Of a DNA stretch of 40,397 nucleotides, positions 17,740 to 25,756 are shown one piece after another. Every line of letters begins with the position of its first letter. The first letter of the stretch is position 1. Below the pieces are notes generated by a model. The model saw only the letters and a list, made by a program, of their open reading frames with translations, was not told where the DNA came from and made no database searches. Both the position numbers and the translations under genes were made by a program. This DNA comes from Phyllobacteriaceae bacterium UBA1940 (GTDB lineage Bacteria; Pseudomonadota; Alphaproteobacteria; Rhizobiales; Rhizobiaceae), in NCBI GenBank assembly GCA_002336975.1, contig DDFA01000121.1:1-40397 (forward strand), read 5' to 3'.

Positions 17740-19233
17740 ATGACAGGTCAGTTCACATTGCGGAGCGCCACCCGCTTCCGCACTCGCAATCTGCTTGCGG
17801 CGGGCGCGATGGCGCTTGTGCTGGCCGGTTGCCAGTCGCTGGACACGATCTCGTCAGACATCAAGCCGTCCGACAATCCGGTGACCGTCGACACGGTCGG
17901 CCGCGGCGACAAGCTGGCCGAGATCGCCCGCCAGCAGCATCCGCGCATTCTCGCCACCTATGGCGGCGAGTACAGGGACCCAAAGCTTGAGCGCATGGTG
18001 GCCAAGGTCGTCGGCGGCCTGACGCTTGATCCGGACAATCCGAACCAGACCTACCGGATCACCATCCTCAACTCGCCCAACGTCAACGCGTTTGCGCTGC
18101 CGGGCGGCTATCTCTACATCACCCGCGGCCTGCTGGCTCTGGCCAACGATTCCTCGGAACTGGCCGCCGTGGTGGCGCACGAAATGGGCCACGTCACCGC
18201 CAATCACGGCGTCCAGCGCCAGCAGCGCGAAGCCAACGAGATCCTGGCCGCGCGCGTCGTCTCCGATGTGCTCGAGGGCGACGCCGACGCCAAGGCCGCC
18301 CTGTTGCGCGGCAAGCTCAGCCTTGCCCAGTTCTCGCGCAACCAGGAGCTGGAGGCCGACGCGATCGGCATCCGCGCCATCGGCCGCGCCGGCTACGATC
18401 CGTTCGCGGCGGCGCGCTTCCTCCAGTCGATGGCGTCCTACGCCGACTTCCGCAGCGTCTCCGGCGCGTCCGACGCCAGCCTCGACTTCCTCGCCAGCCA
18501 CCCCGCCGCGCCCAAGCGCATCGAGCTGGCGCTCGGCCACGCCCGCAATTTCGGCATTCCGGGCACCGGCAATCGCGACCGCGACTGGCTACTGGCGGGC
18601 ATTGACGGCATGTTGTTCGGCGACGCGCCGCAGGAAGGCTATGTGCGGGGTCAGGACTTCCTGCACCCGGGCCTCGGCGTCGCCTTCTCGGTCCCGCCAG
18701 GCTTTGTTATCGACAATTCCGCCACCGCCGTCACCGCCGCCGGGCCCGGCGACGTAGCAGTGCGCTTCGATGGCGTGGCGATCGCCCGCTCGACCTCGCT
18801 CACCGACTATCTGCGCAGCGGCTGGATCGCCGGTCTCGATCCGAATTCGATCCAGGCCTCGACGATCAACGGCACGGAAGCGGCAATGGCGCGCGCCTCG
18901 GCCGACGGCTGGCAGTTCGACATTACCGTTTTTCGCGCCGGCGGTCAGGTCTATCGTCTGCTGACGGCGGCGCCACAAGGCAGCGCCGCGCTCGACCCGA
19001 CGGCGCGCTCGGTCACCGGCAGCTTCCGCCTGCTTTCGCAGGCGGAGAAAGCGGCGCTCAAGCCGCTTCGCATCCGGGTGAAGACAGTCGGGCAAGGAGA
19101 GACCGTGGCGACGCTGGCGGCGCAGATGAAGGGCGTCGACCGCAAGGAGCAGCTATTCCGGCTGATCAATGCGCTGTCGGACACCGCCAGCCTGCGCCCC
19201 GGCGACAAGGTCAAGATCATCACCGATCAATAG
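17740..19233 (+). CDS. M48-family metalloprotease lipoprotein (BepA-like)
   Basis: A 497-residue predicted lipoprotein. A basic start and hydrophobic segment (LLAAGAMALVLAGC) end in a lipobox with Cys31. The zinc motif is HEMGH (His147-His151), and the third ligand is probably Glu in NQELEADAIGIRA. SFRLL separates a C-terminal module ending with RIRVKTVGQGETVATLAAQM and LRPGDKVKIIT, which looks LysM-like. Relatives such as BepA/YfgC assist or degrade outer-membrane proteins in the periplasm. An N-terminal region (VTVDTVGRGDKLAEIARQQHPRI) also resembles a LysM-type repeat. It stands alone, 176 bases after thiQ and convergent with the sigma factor gene (18-base gap). Confidence 0.9.
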   Translation: MTGQFTLRSATRFRTRNLLAAGAMALVLAGCQSLDTISSDIKPSDNPVTVDTVGRGDKLAEIARQQHPRILATYGGEYRDPKLERMVAKVVGGLTLDPDNPNQTYRITILNSPNVNAFALPGGYLYITRGLLALANDSSELAAVVAHEMGHVTANHGVQRQQREANEILAARVVSDVLEGDADAKAALLRGKLSLAQFSRNQELEADAIGIRAIGRAGYDPFAAARFLQSMASYADFRSVSGASDASLDFLASHPAAPKRIELALGHARNFGIPGTGNRDRDWLLAGIDGMLFGDAPQEGYVRGQDFLHPGLGVAFSVPPGFVIDNSATAVTAAGPGDVAVRFDGVAIARSTSLTDYLRSGWIAGLDPNSIQASTINGTEAAMARASADGWQFDITVFRAGGQVYRLLTAAPQGSAALDPTARSVTGSFRLLSQAEKAALKPLRIRVKTVGQGETVATLAAQMKGVDRKEQLFRLINALSDTASLRPGDKVKIITDQ

Positions 19234-19251
19234 GGCCGGGGGACCGGTCGA

Positions 19252-20112
19252 TCAGGCCGCGGCAAGGCCGGGCTGCGCCTTGAGCAACGCCGTCCTCAGT
19301 TTTTGTAGCGCCCGGGTTTCGATCTGCCGTACCCGTTCCTTCGAGATGCCGAGCCGCTCGCCGAGCGATTCGAGCGTCGCACCGTCGTCGGCCAGCCGGC
19401 GTTCGCGGATGATCCGCAACTCGCGATCGTCCAGCGACGCCAGCGCGCTGGAGAGCCATTCGCGGCGACGCTGGTCGTCGATCGCGTCGCCGACGACCTC
19501 GTCAGGCAACGGATCGTCGCTGCGCAGGAAGTCCATGCGCTCGCTAGCCCCCGATGCGTCGTCGCTCACCGGCGCGTTGAGCGAGGCGTCCGGAGCGGAC
19601 AGCCGGGCGTCCATCAACGCAACGTCGGCGGCCGAGACGCCGAGCGCCTTCGATATCTCGTCGTAGAAGCCATGGTCCGACAGCGTGTCCGAACCCTGGG
19701 CCAACCGGGCGCGCAGCCGTCGCAGATTGAAGAACAGCGCCTTTTGCGCCGAACTGGCGCCGCCGCGCACGATCGACCAGTTGCGCAGCACGTAATCCTG
19801 CATCGACGCCCTGATCCACCATGTCGCATAGGTGGAGAAGCGCACGTCACGGTCCGGCTCGAACCGCGCCGCGGCTTCCAGCAGCCCGACATGGCCCTCC
19901 TGCACCAGATCGCCCAGCGGCAGGCCATAGTTGCGGAATTTCGCCGCCATCGAGATGACCAGCCGCATATGTGCGAGGGCGATCGCATGCATGGCGGACT
20001 GGTCGCGCTCGTCCCTCCAGCGCCGCGCCAGCGCCATTTCCTCGTCGCGTTGCAGATATGGCGCGCGCATCGCCGCGCGGATCAGGCTGGACGGGGCTGG
20101 TTGTGGGCTCAC
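19252..20112 (-). CDS. rpoH: RpoH-type (sigma-32 family) sigma factor, RpoH2-like
   Basis: A 286-residue group 3 sigma factor. Region 2 is visible (MRLVISMAAKFRNYGLPLGDLVQEG and FSTYATWWIRASMQDYVLRNWS), followed by the RpoH-box-like AQKALFFNLRRLRAR. Region 4 carries the helix-turn-helix LESLGERLGISKERVRQIETRAL. There is no sigma-70 region 1.1. The start is taken as GTG 20112 with GAGGGAC upstream; ATG 20070 (MRAPYLQRDEE) is the alternative, and a further 40 upstream codons look non-coding. Alphaproteobacteria commonly carry two RpoH paralogues, one for heat and one (RpoH2) for oxidative or photooxidative stress. The upstream msrA, on the same strand 106 bases away, favours the second, but this is inference. 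Confidence 0.9.
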   Translation of the reverse strand: MSPQPAPSSLIRAAMRAPYLQRDEEMALARRWRDERDQSAMHAIALAHMRLVISMAAKFRNYGLPLGDLVQEGHVGLLEAAARFEPDRDVRFSTYATWWIRASMQDYVLRNWSIVRGGASSAQKALFFNLRRLRARLAQGSDTLSDHGFYDEISKALGVSAADVALMDARLSAPDASLNAPVSDDASGASERMDFLRSDDPLPDEVVGDAIDDQRRREWLSSALASLDDRELRIIRERRLADDGATLESLGERLGISKERVRQIETRALQKLRTALLKAQPGLAAA

Positions 20113-20218
20113 CGGCGGTCCCTCGTGCGAATTCCGCCGCCGAAGGTGCGACGTCTTGGCAAACGCCGCACCGCCGGGATGGTTCCGACAGCGACGCCCC
20201 GCGATCGAATGCCGGCGT

Positions 20219-20812
20219 TCAGTGCGCGGCAATGCCCTTGTAGGCCTCGGCGCCCCAAACCTGCTTGACCCGGTCGTCGCGGCCGCAGGCGAAGCGGTAA
20301 TATTTGTAGCGCGCCGGATTCACCTTGTAATAATTCTGGTGATAGTCCTCCGCGGTGGTGAATTCGCCCGCCGGCGTAACCTCGGTTGCAAGCTTTTGCC
20401 CAAGCTGCGCCTCGGCGTCCGCCTTGGCCTTCTGCGCCGCGGCCAGCTGCGCGTCGCCGATGGTGTAGATCGCGGTGGTATAGGCGTGGCCGCGATCGCA
20501 GAACTGGCCGCCGCCGTCGGTCGGGTCGATGGTCCGCAGGAAGATCGTCACAAGTTCGGCATAGCTCACCTTGGCGGGGTCGAACTCGACTTCGAGCACC
20601 TCGCGGTGGCCTTCATGGTTCTGATAGGTCGGGTTCTTGAGCGTCCCGCCGCTGTAGCCCGACACCGTCGACGTGACGCCTGCGACGTGGTCCATGTCGG
20701 ATTCCACGCACCAGAAACAGCCGCCGGCAAAGATCGCGGTCTCGGCGGCCGCGGGCAGACTGGCGAGCGGAAGGCTGGCCAGCGAAAGGGCAAGAGCGGC
20801 GCGGGCGAACAT
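20219..20812 (-). CDS. msrA: periplasmic peptide-methionine (S)-S-oxide reductase
   Basis: MsrA reduces methionine-S-sulfoxide in proteins. The 197-residue product has an N-terminal signal peptide (about 1-23, ending AAAET), so it should act outside the cytoplasm. The catalytic motif GCFWC (Cys32) follows, then SGYSGG, NPTYQNHEGHREVLEVEFDP and FTTAEDYHQNYY, all diagnostic. The resolving cysteine is probably the one in RFACGRDD near the C terminus. ATG 20812 has GGAGGAT upstream. No msrB neighbour is present. It lies just upstream of the RpoH-type sigma gene and may be cotranscribed with it. Confidence 0.95.
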   Translation of the reverse strand: MFARAALALSLASLPLASLPAAAETAIFAGGCFWCVESDMDHVAGVTSTVSGYSGGTLKNPTYQNHEGHREVLEVEFDPAKVSYAELVTIFLRTIDPTDGGGQFCDRGHAYTTAIYTIGDAQLAAAQKAKADAEAQLGQKLATEVTPAGEFTTAEDYHQNYYKVNPARYKYYRFACGRDDRVKQVWGAEAYKGIAAH

Positions 20813-20934
20813 GGCGATCCTCCAGAATTGCTGGCGGAACCTATCAGCGGGCCGGGCAGTTTCAAATCAAGCTGCGGTGACGAGCGCGTGAACGATGGCG
20901 GCCCGTCAACCGGAAGCCGAGCACACCCGGCCGT

Positions 20935-21564
20935 TCAGCCGCCAGTCAGGCTTTCGATCATCCGTTTCAGGTCGGCAACCTGGTCTTCGAGCGCCGCGAC
21001 GCGGGCTTCGAGGTCCAGATCGACCGGATTGAACGCGGCAGCAGGGCCGGTCCGAACCGGCGCTTCAACCGCGCCGCTGAGCAGATGCGCAAATCGGTCC
21101 TCGCGCTGGCCGGGGCCGCGCTCGACCAGTTGCACCAGCGGCGGCCGCCGGCCGATCAGCAGGTCGAGGTCGGCGACAAGTTCGTCGACCGAGACGTAAC
21201 GCGCCATCCGCTCGGACCGCGCCAGCAGTTCATGCGCCGTCTGCGGCCCGCGCAGCATCATCAGGCCGATCAGCGCGGTCTGGCCGCGCGTCAGCGAAAA
21301 CCGTTGCGACAATTCATGTTCGTAGCGTTCGACCCGCGAGCCCGACACCTGCCGCACAAGGCCTTTTTGCTGCAGCGACGAAAACGCCCGATGAATATCG
21401 GATGGTTCCAGCGCCATCACCGGCTCGCGCGCCGTCTTCTGGTTGGCGGCGGCCTGCGCGGCGTTCAGCGTCAACGGGTAGACGTCGGGCGTCAGTTCCT
21501 TCTTTTCGACAAGACAGCCCAGCACCCGGGCTTCGATGGCGTTCAATTGTACAAGTTCGCTCAT
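20935..21564 (-). CDS. YceH family protein (DUF480)
   Basis: A 209-residue member of the YceH/DUF480 family: two winged-helix domains and a C-terminal coiled coil. Family landmarks are LNAIEARVLGCLVEKKELTPDVYPLTLNA, a NQKTAREPVMAL stretch, LTRGQTALIGLMMLRGPQTAHELLARSERM, and the heptad-rich tail (ARVAALEDQVADLKRMIESL). ATG 21564 with GGCGGG upstream is preferred over ATG 21585. The winged helices suggest nucleic-acid binding, but the cellular function is not established. It has 121 bases to msrA downstream and 81 to sdhB upstream. Confidence 0.92.
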   Translation of the reverse strand: MSELVQLNAIEARVLGCLVEKKELTPDVYPLTLNAAQAAANQKTAREPVMALEPSDIHRAFSSLQQKGLVRQVSGSRVERYEHELSQRFSLTRGQTALIGLMMLRGPQTAHELLARSERMARYVSVDELVADLDLLIGRRPPLVQLVERGPGQREDRFAHLLSGAVEAPVRTGPAAAFNPVDLDLEARVAALEDQVADLKRMIESLTGG

Positions 21565-21645
21565 CCCGCCTATGTGACAAAGCAAAAGGCGGTGGGCAAG
21601 GGGGAGCAGCGAGGTCGGATGAGGGGTAGGCCGAAAGCTTCGGAC

Positions 21646-22425
21646 CTAAATCCGCCGTTCCACCATCATCTTCTTGATTTCGGCGATCGCCTTGGCCGGG
21701 TTCAGGCCCTTCGGGCAGGCCTGGGCGCAGTTCATGATCGTGTGGCAGCGGTAGAGCCGGAACGGGTCTTCCAGATTGTCCAGCCGCTCGCCGGTCGCCT
21801 CGTCGCGGCTGTCGATCAGCCAGCGATAGGCCTGCAGCAGCACGGCGGGGCCGAGATAGCGGTCGCCGTTCCACCAGTAGGACGGGCACGAGGTCTGGCA
21901 GCAGAAGCACAGGATGCACTCGTAGAGCCCGTCAAGCTTCTGGCGGTCCTCATGGCTCTGCTTCCATTCCTTCGCCGGTTCCGGCGACACGGTCTGCAAC
22001 CAGGGCTGGATCGAGGTCAGCTGGGCGTAGGGCACGGTCAGGTCCGGCACCAGGTCCTTGACCACCGGCATGTGCGGCAGCGGATAGACCCGCACCGCGC
22101 CGTCGATCTCGTCCATGCCCTTGGTGCAGGCCAGCGTATTGGTGCCGTCGATGTTCATCGCGCACGAGCCGCAGATGCCCTCGCGGCAGGAGCGGCGCAG
22201 CGTCAGCGTCGGGTCGATCTTGTTTTTGATGTAGAGCAGTCCGTCGAGGATCATCGGGCCGCAATCGTCGAGGTCGACATAATAGGTGTCGAGGCGCGGG
22301 TTGCGGTCGTCGTCCGGCGACCAGCGATAGATCCGGTATTCGCGCAGATTGGTCGCGCCCTGCGGTTTCGGCCAGGTCTTGCCCTGCTCGATGCGGGAAT
22401 TCTTGGGGAGGGTCATCTCGACCAT
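21646..22425 (-). CDS. sdhB: succinate dehydrogenase iron-sulfur subunit
   Basis: The 259-residue electron-transfer subunit of complex II, on the cytoplasmic face of the inner membrane. The [2Fe-2S] ligands are Cys80, 85, 88 and 100 ([14 protein letters not shown]). The C-terminal [4Fe-4S] and [3Fe-4S] clusters use Cys170/173/176/180 ([18 protein letters not shown]) and the [15 protein letters not shown] segment. Length and order are normal. Unusually, it is not next to sdhCDA: 3.3 kb with three other genes, one on the opposite strand, and a terminator separate them. It must therefore have its own promoter; a candidate lies at 22479-22508. Confidence 0.97.
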   Translation of the reverse strand: MVEMTLPKNSRIEQGKTWPKPQGATNLREYRIYRWSPDDDRNPRLDTYYVDLDDCGPMILDGLLYIKNKIDPTLTLRRSCREGICGSCAMNIDGTNTLACTKGMDEIDGAVRVYPLPHMPVVKDLVPDLTVPYAQLTSIQPWLQTVSPEPAKEWKQSHEDRQKLDGLYECILCFCCQTSCPSYWWNGDRYLGPAVLLQAYRWLIDSRDEATGERLDNLEDPFRLYRCHTIMNCAQACPKGLNPAKAIAEIKKMMVERRI

Positions 22426-22478
22426 ATGACTGTCCTTCCAGATGGCGCGCGGCCGACCGCCCGCGCCTAGCGTCTCCG

Positions 22479-22508
22479 CACATAAAGGAAAGCTTGCATT
22501 ATCCGCAA
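22479..22508 (-). promoter_or_regulatory. candidate sdhB promoter with overlapping dyad
   Basis: On the minus strand TTGCGG (22508-22503) and TATGTG (22484-22479) are 18 bases apart, giving a start near 22472 and a leader of about 47 bases before the sdhB ATG. A perfect inverted repeat CTTGC-N7-GCAAG (22493-22509) overlaps the -35 box and could be an operator. Consensus match is moderate. Confidence 0.4.
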
Positions 22509-22542
22509 GTTACCGCGTTGCGGCAATCGCGCAAAAATCGGT

Positions 22543-23343
22543 TTAAAGCGCGACTTGGCGGCGTTTCCGCAAAAACACGTGCAGGTCGGTGCGCAGAGGC
22601 GGCGGCGCGACCGACTGGTAGGCCCCGACGAGACTGAACAGCAGCGTCCTGTTGGCGTGGTATTTCGGCGTCGAATTGATGGTATAGGAGCAATTTTCCC
22701 AGCGGTCCGGGCCGAAATGACGGCTGATCGCGCCACGGGTGTTGAGCGCATAGACGGTCGGGAACACGTCCTCGGCCTCGCGTTCGGGCCACACCCGCTT
22801 CAGCACAGCGTTGTGCAGGGAATTGGGGACGAGGCTCGCGGCGAGCGCCACATAGCCGAAGCGATTCGGCGTACGGGCGCAAAACCAGCCGCCGGGCTTG
22901 AGCACGCGATGGATTTCGCGCGCCGCCATCGCCGGATCGGCGATATGTTCCAGCACCCAGTCGGCGGCGATCAGGTCGACGCTGCCGTCGGCGAGCGGAT
23001 ACGGCTTTGCCGGATCGAAGACATGGTATTCGTCGAGATAGGGATGGTCGGCGACGGCGCTATCGACGTCGAGCCCGATGACCTTCTCCACCTTGCCCTG
23101 GAATTTCATCAGTTCGCCGACAAAACTTTTCGGCCCGAGCAACTGCGTGCCGCGGCCGGCGCCCAGATCGACCATGGTCATCGACAGCGTCAGCAGCGCA
23201 TTGACGCGCAGGTAATAGGCCACTTCGCTGGAATCGTGCGCATAGCCGCCGGCGGCCATTTCGGGCCGCATGCGCTCCATGAACCCCGGCTCGTCGGCCG
23301 GTTCCTCCTTACGCTCCAGTTTAAGCAGGGTTGCGTCGGGCAT
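22543..23343 (-). CDS. class I SAM-dependent methyltransferase
   Basis: A 266-residue methyltransferase. Motif I is MVDLGAGRGTQLLGP, the ribose-binding acidic residue is in IGLDVDS, and motif II/post-II is VDLIAADWVLEHIADPAMAAREIHRVLKPGGWFCARTPNRFGYVALAASL. The VLEHI and LKPGGWF signatures place it in the UbiE/Methyltransf_11 group. The C-terminal 70 residues (KYHANRTLLFSLVGAYQS onward) do not match a family I recognise. The substrate is unknown. ATG 23343 is taken as start, with only a weak GGAACG; ATG 23379 is an alternative. It sits between sdhB and a divergent oxidoreductase and may be a recent insertion into the sdh cluster. Confidence 0.85.
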   Translation of the reverse strand: MPDATLLKLERKEEPADEPGFMERMRPEMAAGGYAHDSSEVAYYLRVNALLTLSMTMVDLGAGRGTQLLGPKSFVGELMKFQGKVEKVIGLDVDSAVADHPYLDEYHVFDPAKPYPLADGSVDLIAADWVLEHIADPAMAAREIHRVLKPGGWFCARTPNRFGYVALAASLVPNSLHNAVLKRVWPEREAEDVFPTVYALNTRGAISRHFGPDRWENCSYTINSTPKYHANRTLLFSLVGAYQSVAPPPLRTDLHVFLRKRRQVAL

Positions 23344-23488
23344 TATCGTTCCATGAAACGTCGTCCAGCATCGAACCAACCTAGCAGCGCGCGATTACGC
23401 CCCCGTTAATTGCATGACGAAAGTTTGCGGCCGGGGCCGTGGCGGCCTTTTACCTGGATGCAGCAATTCGCTGCTAGACAATGCGGTC

Positions 23489-24631
23489 ATGACCAGCATC
23501 GCTTTTGTCGGCACGGGCTTCGTCGCCGACTACTACGCCACCACGCTACGCAACCATCCGGAGCTCATGCTCGCCGGCGCGTTCGACAGTTCTCCCGACG
23601 CGCTCCGGCGATTCACCGGATTTTATGGCGTGCGCGCCTACGCCTCGCTCGAAGACCTGCTGGCCGACCCGGCAATCGAGATTGTCGTCAACCTGACATC
23701 GGTCGAAAGCCACCATGCCGTCTCCCTTGCGGTCATCGAGGCGGGCAAACATCTTTATTCGGAAAAGCCGCTGACGCTCGATTTCGAAGCCGCGGCGGAC
23801 CTGCTCGAGCGCGCCCGCCAACGCGGAGTGCTTGTCGCTACCGCCCCGGCCAACGCGCTGACCCCGCTGCACGCCGCCATCTCCAGCCTGGTGTCCGGCG
23901 GCGCGATCGGCGCGCCAAAACTGGTCTATGCCGCGATGGAGGACGGCGCTGTGTTTCGCGACGAATGGCGCACATGGCGCTCGCGATCGGGCGCGCCATG
24001 GCCGGGAGAGGACGAGTTCGTGGTCGGCTGCACACTGGAGCACGCCGTCTACGCCATCGTCTGGCTCGTCTCGCTGCTCGGGCCGGTCGACAGCATGACC
24101 GCCTATTCGACCTTGTGTTTCCCCGACAAGGGCCAGAGCGGACATGAACCGCTGGGTCCCGACTTTTCCGTTGCGATGCTCAATTTCCGCGACGGCGCGG
24201 TCGCGCGGCTGACGTCGGGACTGTGCGCACCCAAGGACCGTTCGCTGACAATCATGGGCGAGACCGGCACGATCACCGTCGACGATCTGTGGAACTTCAA
24301 TTCGCCGGCCCGCATCGAACGCAACGGCGACGCCCGCTCCCTGCGCCTGCGCCTTGCCGGCCGCATCGAACGGCGCTTCAACCTTGCCGCTGGCCGCATC
24401 GCCCGGCCGGGCGCACCGATCGCCGTCGATCCGGCGACGCCGGCGGCGCTGCCGGGTTTTCCGTCGCGCATCGACTTTTGCGGCGGCATTGCGGCGCTGG
24501 CGGCCGCGCTTCGGGGCGGACCGGCGCCGTTCATGTCGGGCGAGATGGCCTTGCACGTCACCGAGATTGCGCTGGCGATTTCGAAAGCCGGCCCGCAGGG
24601 CGGCCATTATCGGCTCAAGACCCGACCCTAG
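23489..24631 (+). CDS. Gfo/Idh/MocA family oxidoreductase
   Basis: A 380-residue NAD(P)-dependent oxidoreductase of the glucose-fructose oxidoreductase/inositol dehydrogenase type. The Rossmann motif is IAFVGTGFVADYY (residues 4-16), and the family motif with the catalytic-type Lys is HLYSEKPLTLDFEAA. NLTSVESHHAVSLAVIEAGKH is the typical strand before it. The C-terminal alpha/beta domain contains GCTLEHAVYAIVWLVSLLG, in which the His is the probable active-site residue. The substrate is unknown. ATG 23489 is chosen at the Rossmann start; it has no strong ribosome site. The 3' end overlaps the next, convergent oxidoreductase by 17 bases. Confidence 0.85.
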   Translation: MTSIAFVGTGFVADYYATTLRNHPELMLAGAFDSSPDALRRFTGFYGVRAYASLEDLLADPAIEIVVNLTSVESHHAVSLAVIEAGKHLYSEKPLTLDFEAAADLLERARQRGVLVATAPANALTPLHAAISSLVSGGAIGAPKLVYAAMEDGAVFRDEWRTWRSRSGAPWPGEDEFVVGCTLEHAVYAIVWLVSLLGPVDSMTAYSTLCFPDKGQSGHEPLGPDFSVAMLNFRDGAVARLTSGLCAPKDRSLTIMGETGTITVDDLWNFNSPARIERNGDARSLRLRLAGRIERRFNLAAGRIARPGAPIAVDPATPAALPGFPSRIDFCGGIAALAAALRGGPAPFMSGEMALHVTEIALAISKAGPQGGHYRLKTRP

Positions 24632-25685
24632 GCCGTTGCTGCCGGGGATCTTCGGCCAGCACGCGCTCGATCGCCTCCAGCACCGCGACGCTGTCGGCCA
24701 GCGGCGCCGCAGCGCACGCCTTCTGCCCCGCCCGCACCGCGTCCATCGTCGCACGCGCCTCGAACTGCAGCCCGCCGCCTGGAAAATCGTAGCGGCTCGT
24801 CGACCGGCCGGGCAGCGGCATGCGTGTGGCGACACGCGCGACCAGGCCGGAAGCGTCGGCGCCGATGAGAGGCAAGGGCGCGATCCGACCGTGGAACACC
24901 GTCAGCCGCTGCGCCTTGAGAAACGGCGGGTGGATGCGCAGCGCACCCTTTGAACCGAAGATCGTGAATGCGTTGTCGCCGTCCCGGTCGAAGCCGCAGG
25001 ACAGTTCCGCCGTGACCGGGCCGAAGCCGAGCCGGGCGTCGACGGCCATGTCGACGCCGGAGCGCGACCTGCGCCACGTCCCCGTCACCTTGTCGGGCCG
25101 GCCGAACAGCAGCATCGCCAGCGACAGCGGATAGACGCCAAGGTCAAGCGACGCGCCGCCGCCGAGCGCCGGATCGAAGAAGCGGCTGCCGGGCGTCTCC
25201 TCGCGCCGGTAGGCGAGTTCGGCGCGCACGCGAAAAACCTCGCCGATCCGCCCCGAGCCGATGATGTCGCGCGCGGCATCGATCGCCGGCAGGAACCGCG
25301 TCCACATCGCCTCCATGGCGAAGACGCCGGCCGCCCGCGCGGCGTCGGCGATGCGCCGGGCGTCGGCGCTGGTCGTCGCCAGCGGCTTTTCCACCAGCAC
25401 CGGCTTGCCGGCCGCGATTGCCGCCAGCGTCTGCGTCGCATGCGCCGAGTTCGGTGTCGCCACATAGACCGCGTCGATGTCCGCAAGGGAGAGCAGGTCG
25501 TCGAGCGAGGCGACGACCCTGGCGCCGCCGGCCAGCGGCGCGAACGCGTCCGGCAGCCTGCCCGACCGCGTCAACACCGCGCCGATCCGGGCGCCGGGCG
25601 CATGCGCCAGGTCGGCGGCGAACTGCCGCGCGATCGCGCCGGCGCCGACGATGCCCCAGCTGAACGGTCTCGCCGGCGAATTCAT
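24615..25685 (-). CDS. Gfo/Idh/MocA family oxidoreductase, dihydrodiol-dehydrogenase-like
   Basis: A 356-residue oxidoreductase: Rossmann motif WGIVGAGAIARQFAADL, the motif GKPVLVEKPLATTSADA, the AMWTRFLPA segment and GGASLDLGVYPLSLAMLLFG. This arrangement is typical of the dimeric dihydrodiol/xylose dehydrogenase branch. Substrate unknown. The start codon (ATG 25685) lies only two bases past the T-tract of the sdhA terminator, with no Shine-Dalgarno. The codons between it and the Rossmann fold contain no other start, so the start is forced. Expression by a leaderless transcript or by read-through is therefore possible. It belongs to the same superfamily as its convergent neighbour but the two are not close copies. 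Confidence 0.85.
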   Translation of the reverse strand: MNSPARPFSWGIVGAGAIARQFAADLAHAPGARIGAVLTRSGRLPDAFAPLAGGARVVASLDDLLSLADIDAVYVATPNSAHATQTLAAIAAGKPVLVEKPLATTSADARRIADAARAAGVFAMEAMWTRFLPAIDAARDIIGSGRIGEVFRVRAELAYRREETPGSRFFDPALGGGASLDLGVYPLSLAMLLFGRPDKVTGTWRRSRSGVDMAVDARLGFGPVTAELSCGFDRDGDNAFTIFGSKGALRIHPPFLKAQRLTVFHGRIAPLPLIGADASGLVARVATRMPLPGRSTSRYDFPGGGLQFEARATMDAVRAGQKACAAAPLADSVAVLEAIERVLAEDPRQQRPRVGS

Positions 25686-25687
25686 GC

Positions 25688-25719
25688 AAAAATGCCCGGA
25701 TGGTGTCTCATCCGGGCAT
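25688..25719 (-). terminator. intrinsic terminator of sdhCDA
   Basis: On the minus strand an 11-bp perfect stem (25719-25709 with 25702-25692, ATGCCCGGATG/CATCCGGGCAT) closes a 6-base loop and runs into TTTTT (25692-25688). It is 38 bases after the sdhA stop. The reverse direction has a much weaker tract, so the terminator points away from sdhA. Confidence 0.9.
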
Positions 25720-25756
25720 CATAGGCGTTGCGCCTTTGGGAAAGGTTACGCCAATC

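Noticed and set aside
20813..20900. CTTG-containing stretch upstream of msrA as an RpoH-dependent promoter
   Set aside because: The -10 part does not resemble CCTATAT or CCCCAT at proper spacing.
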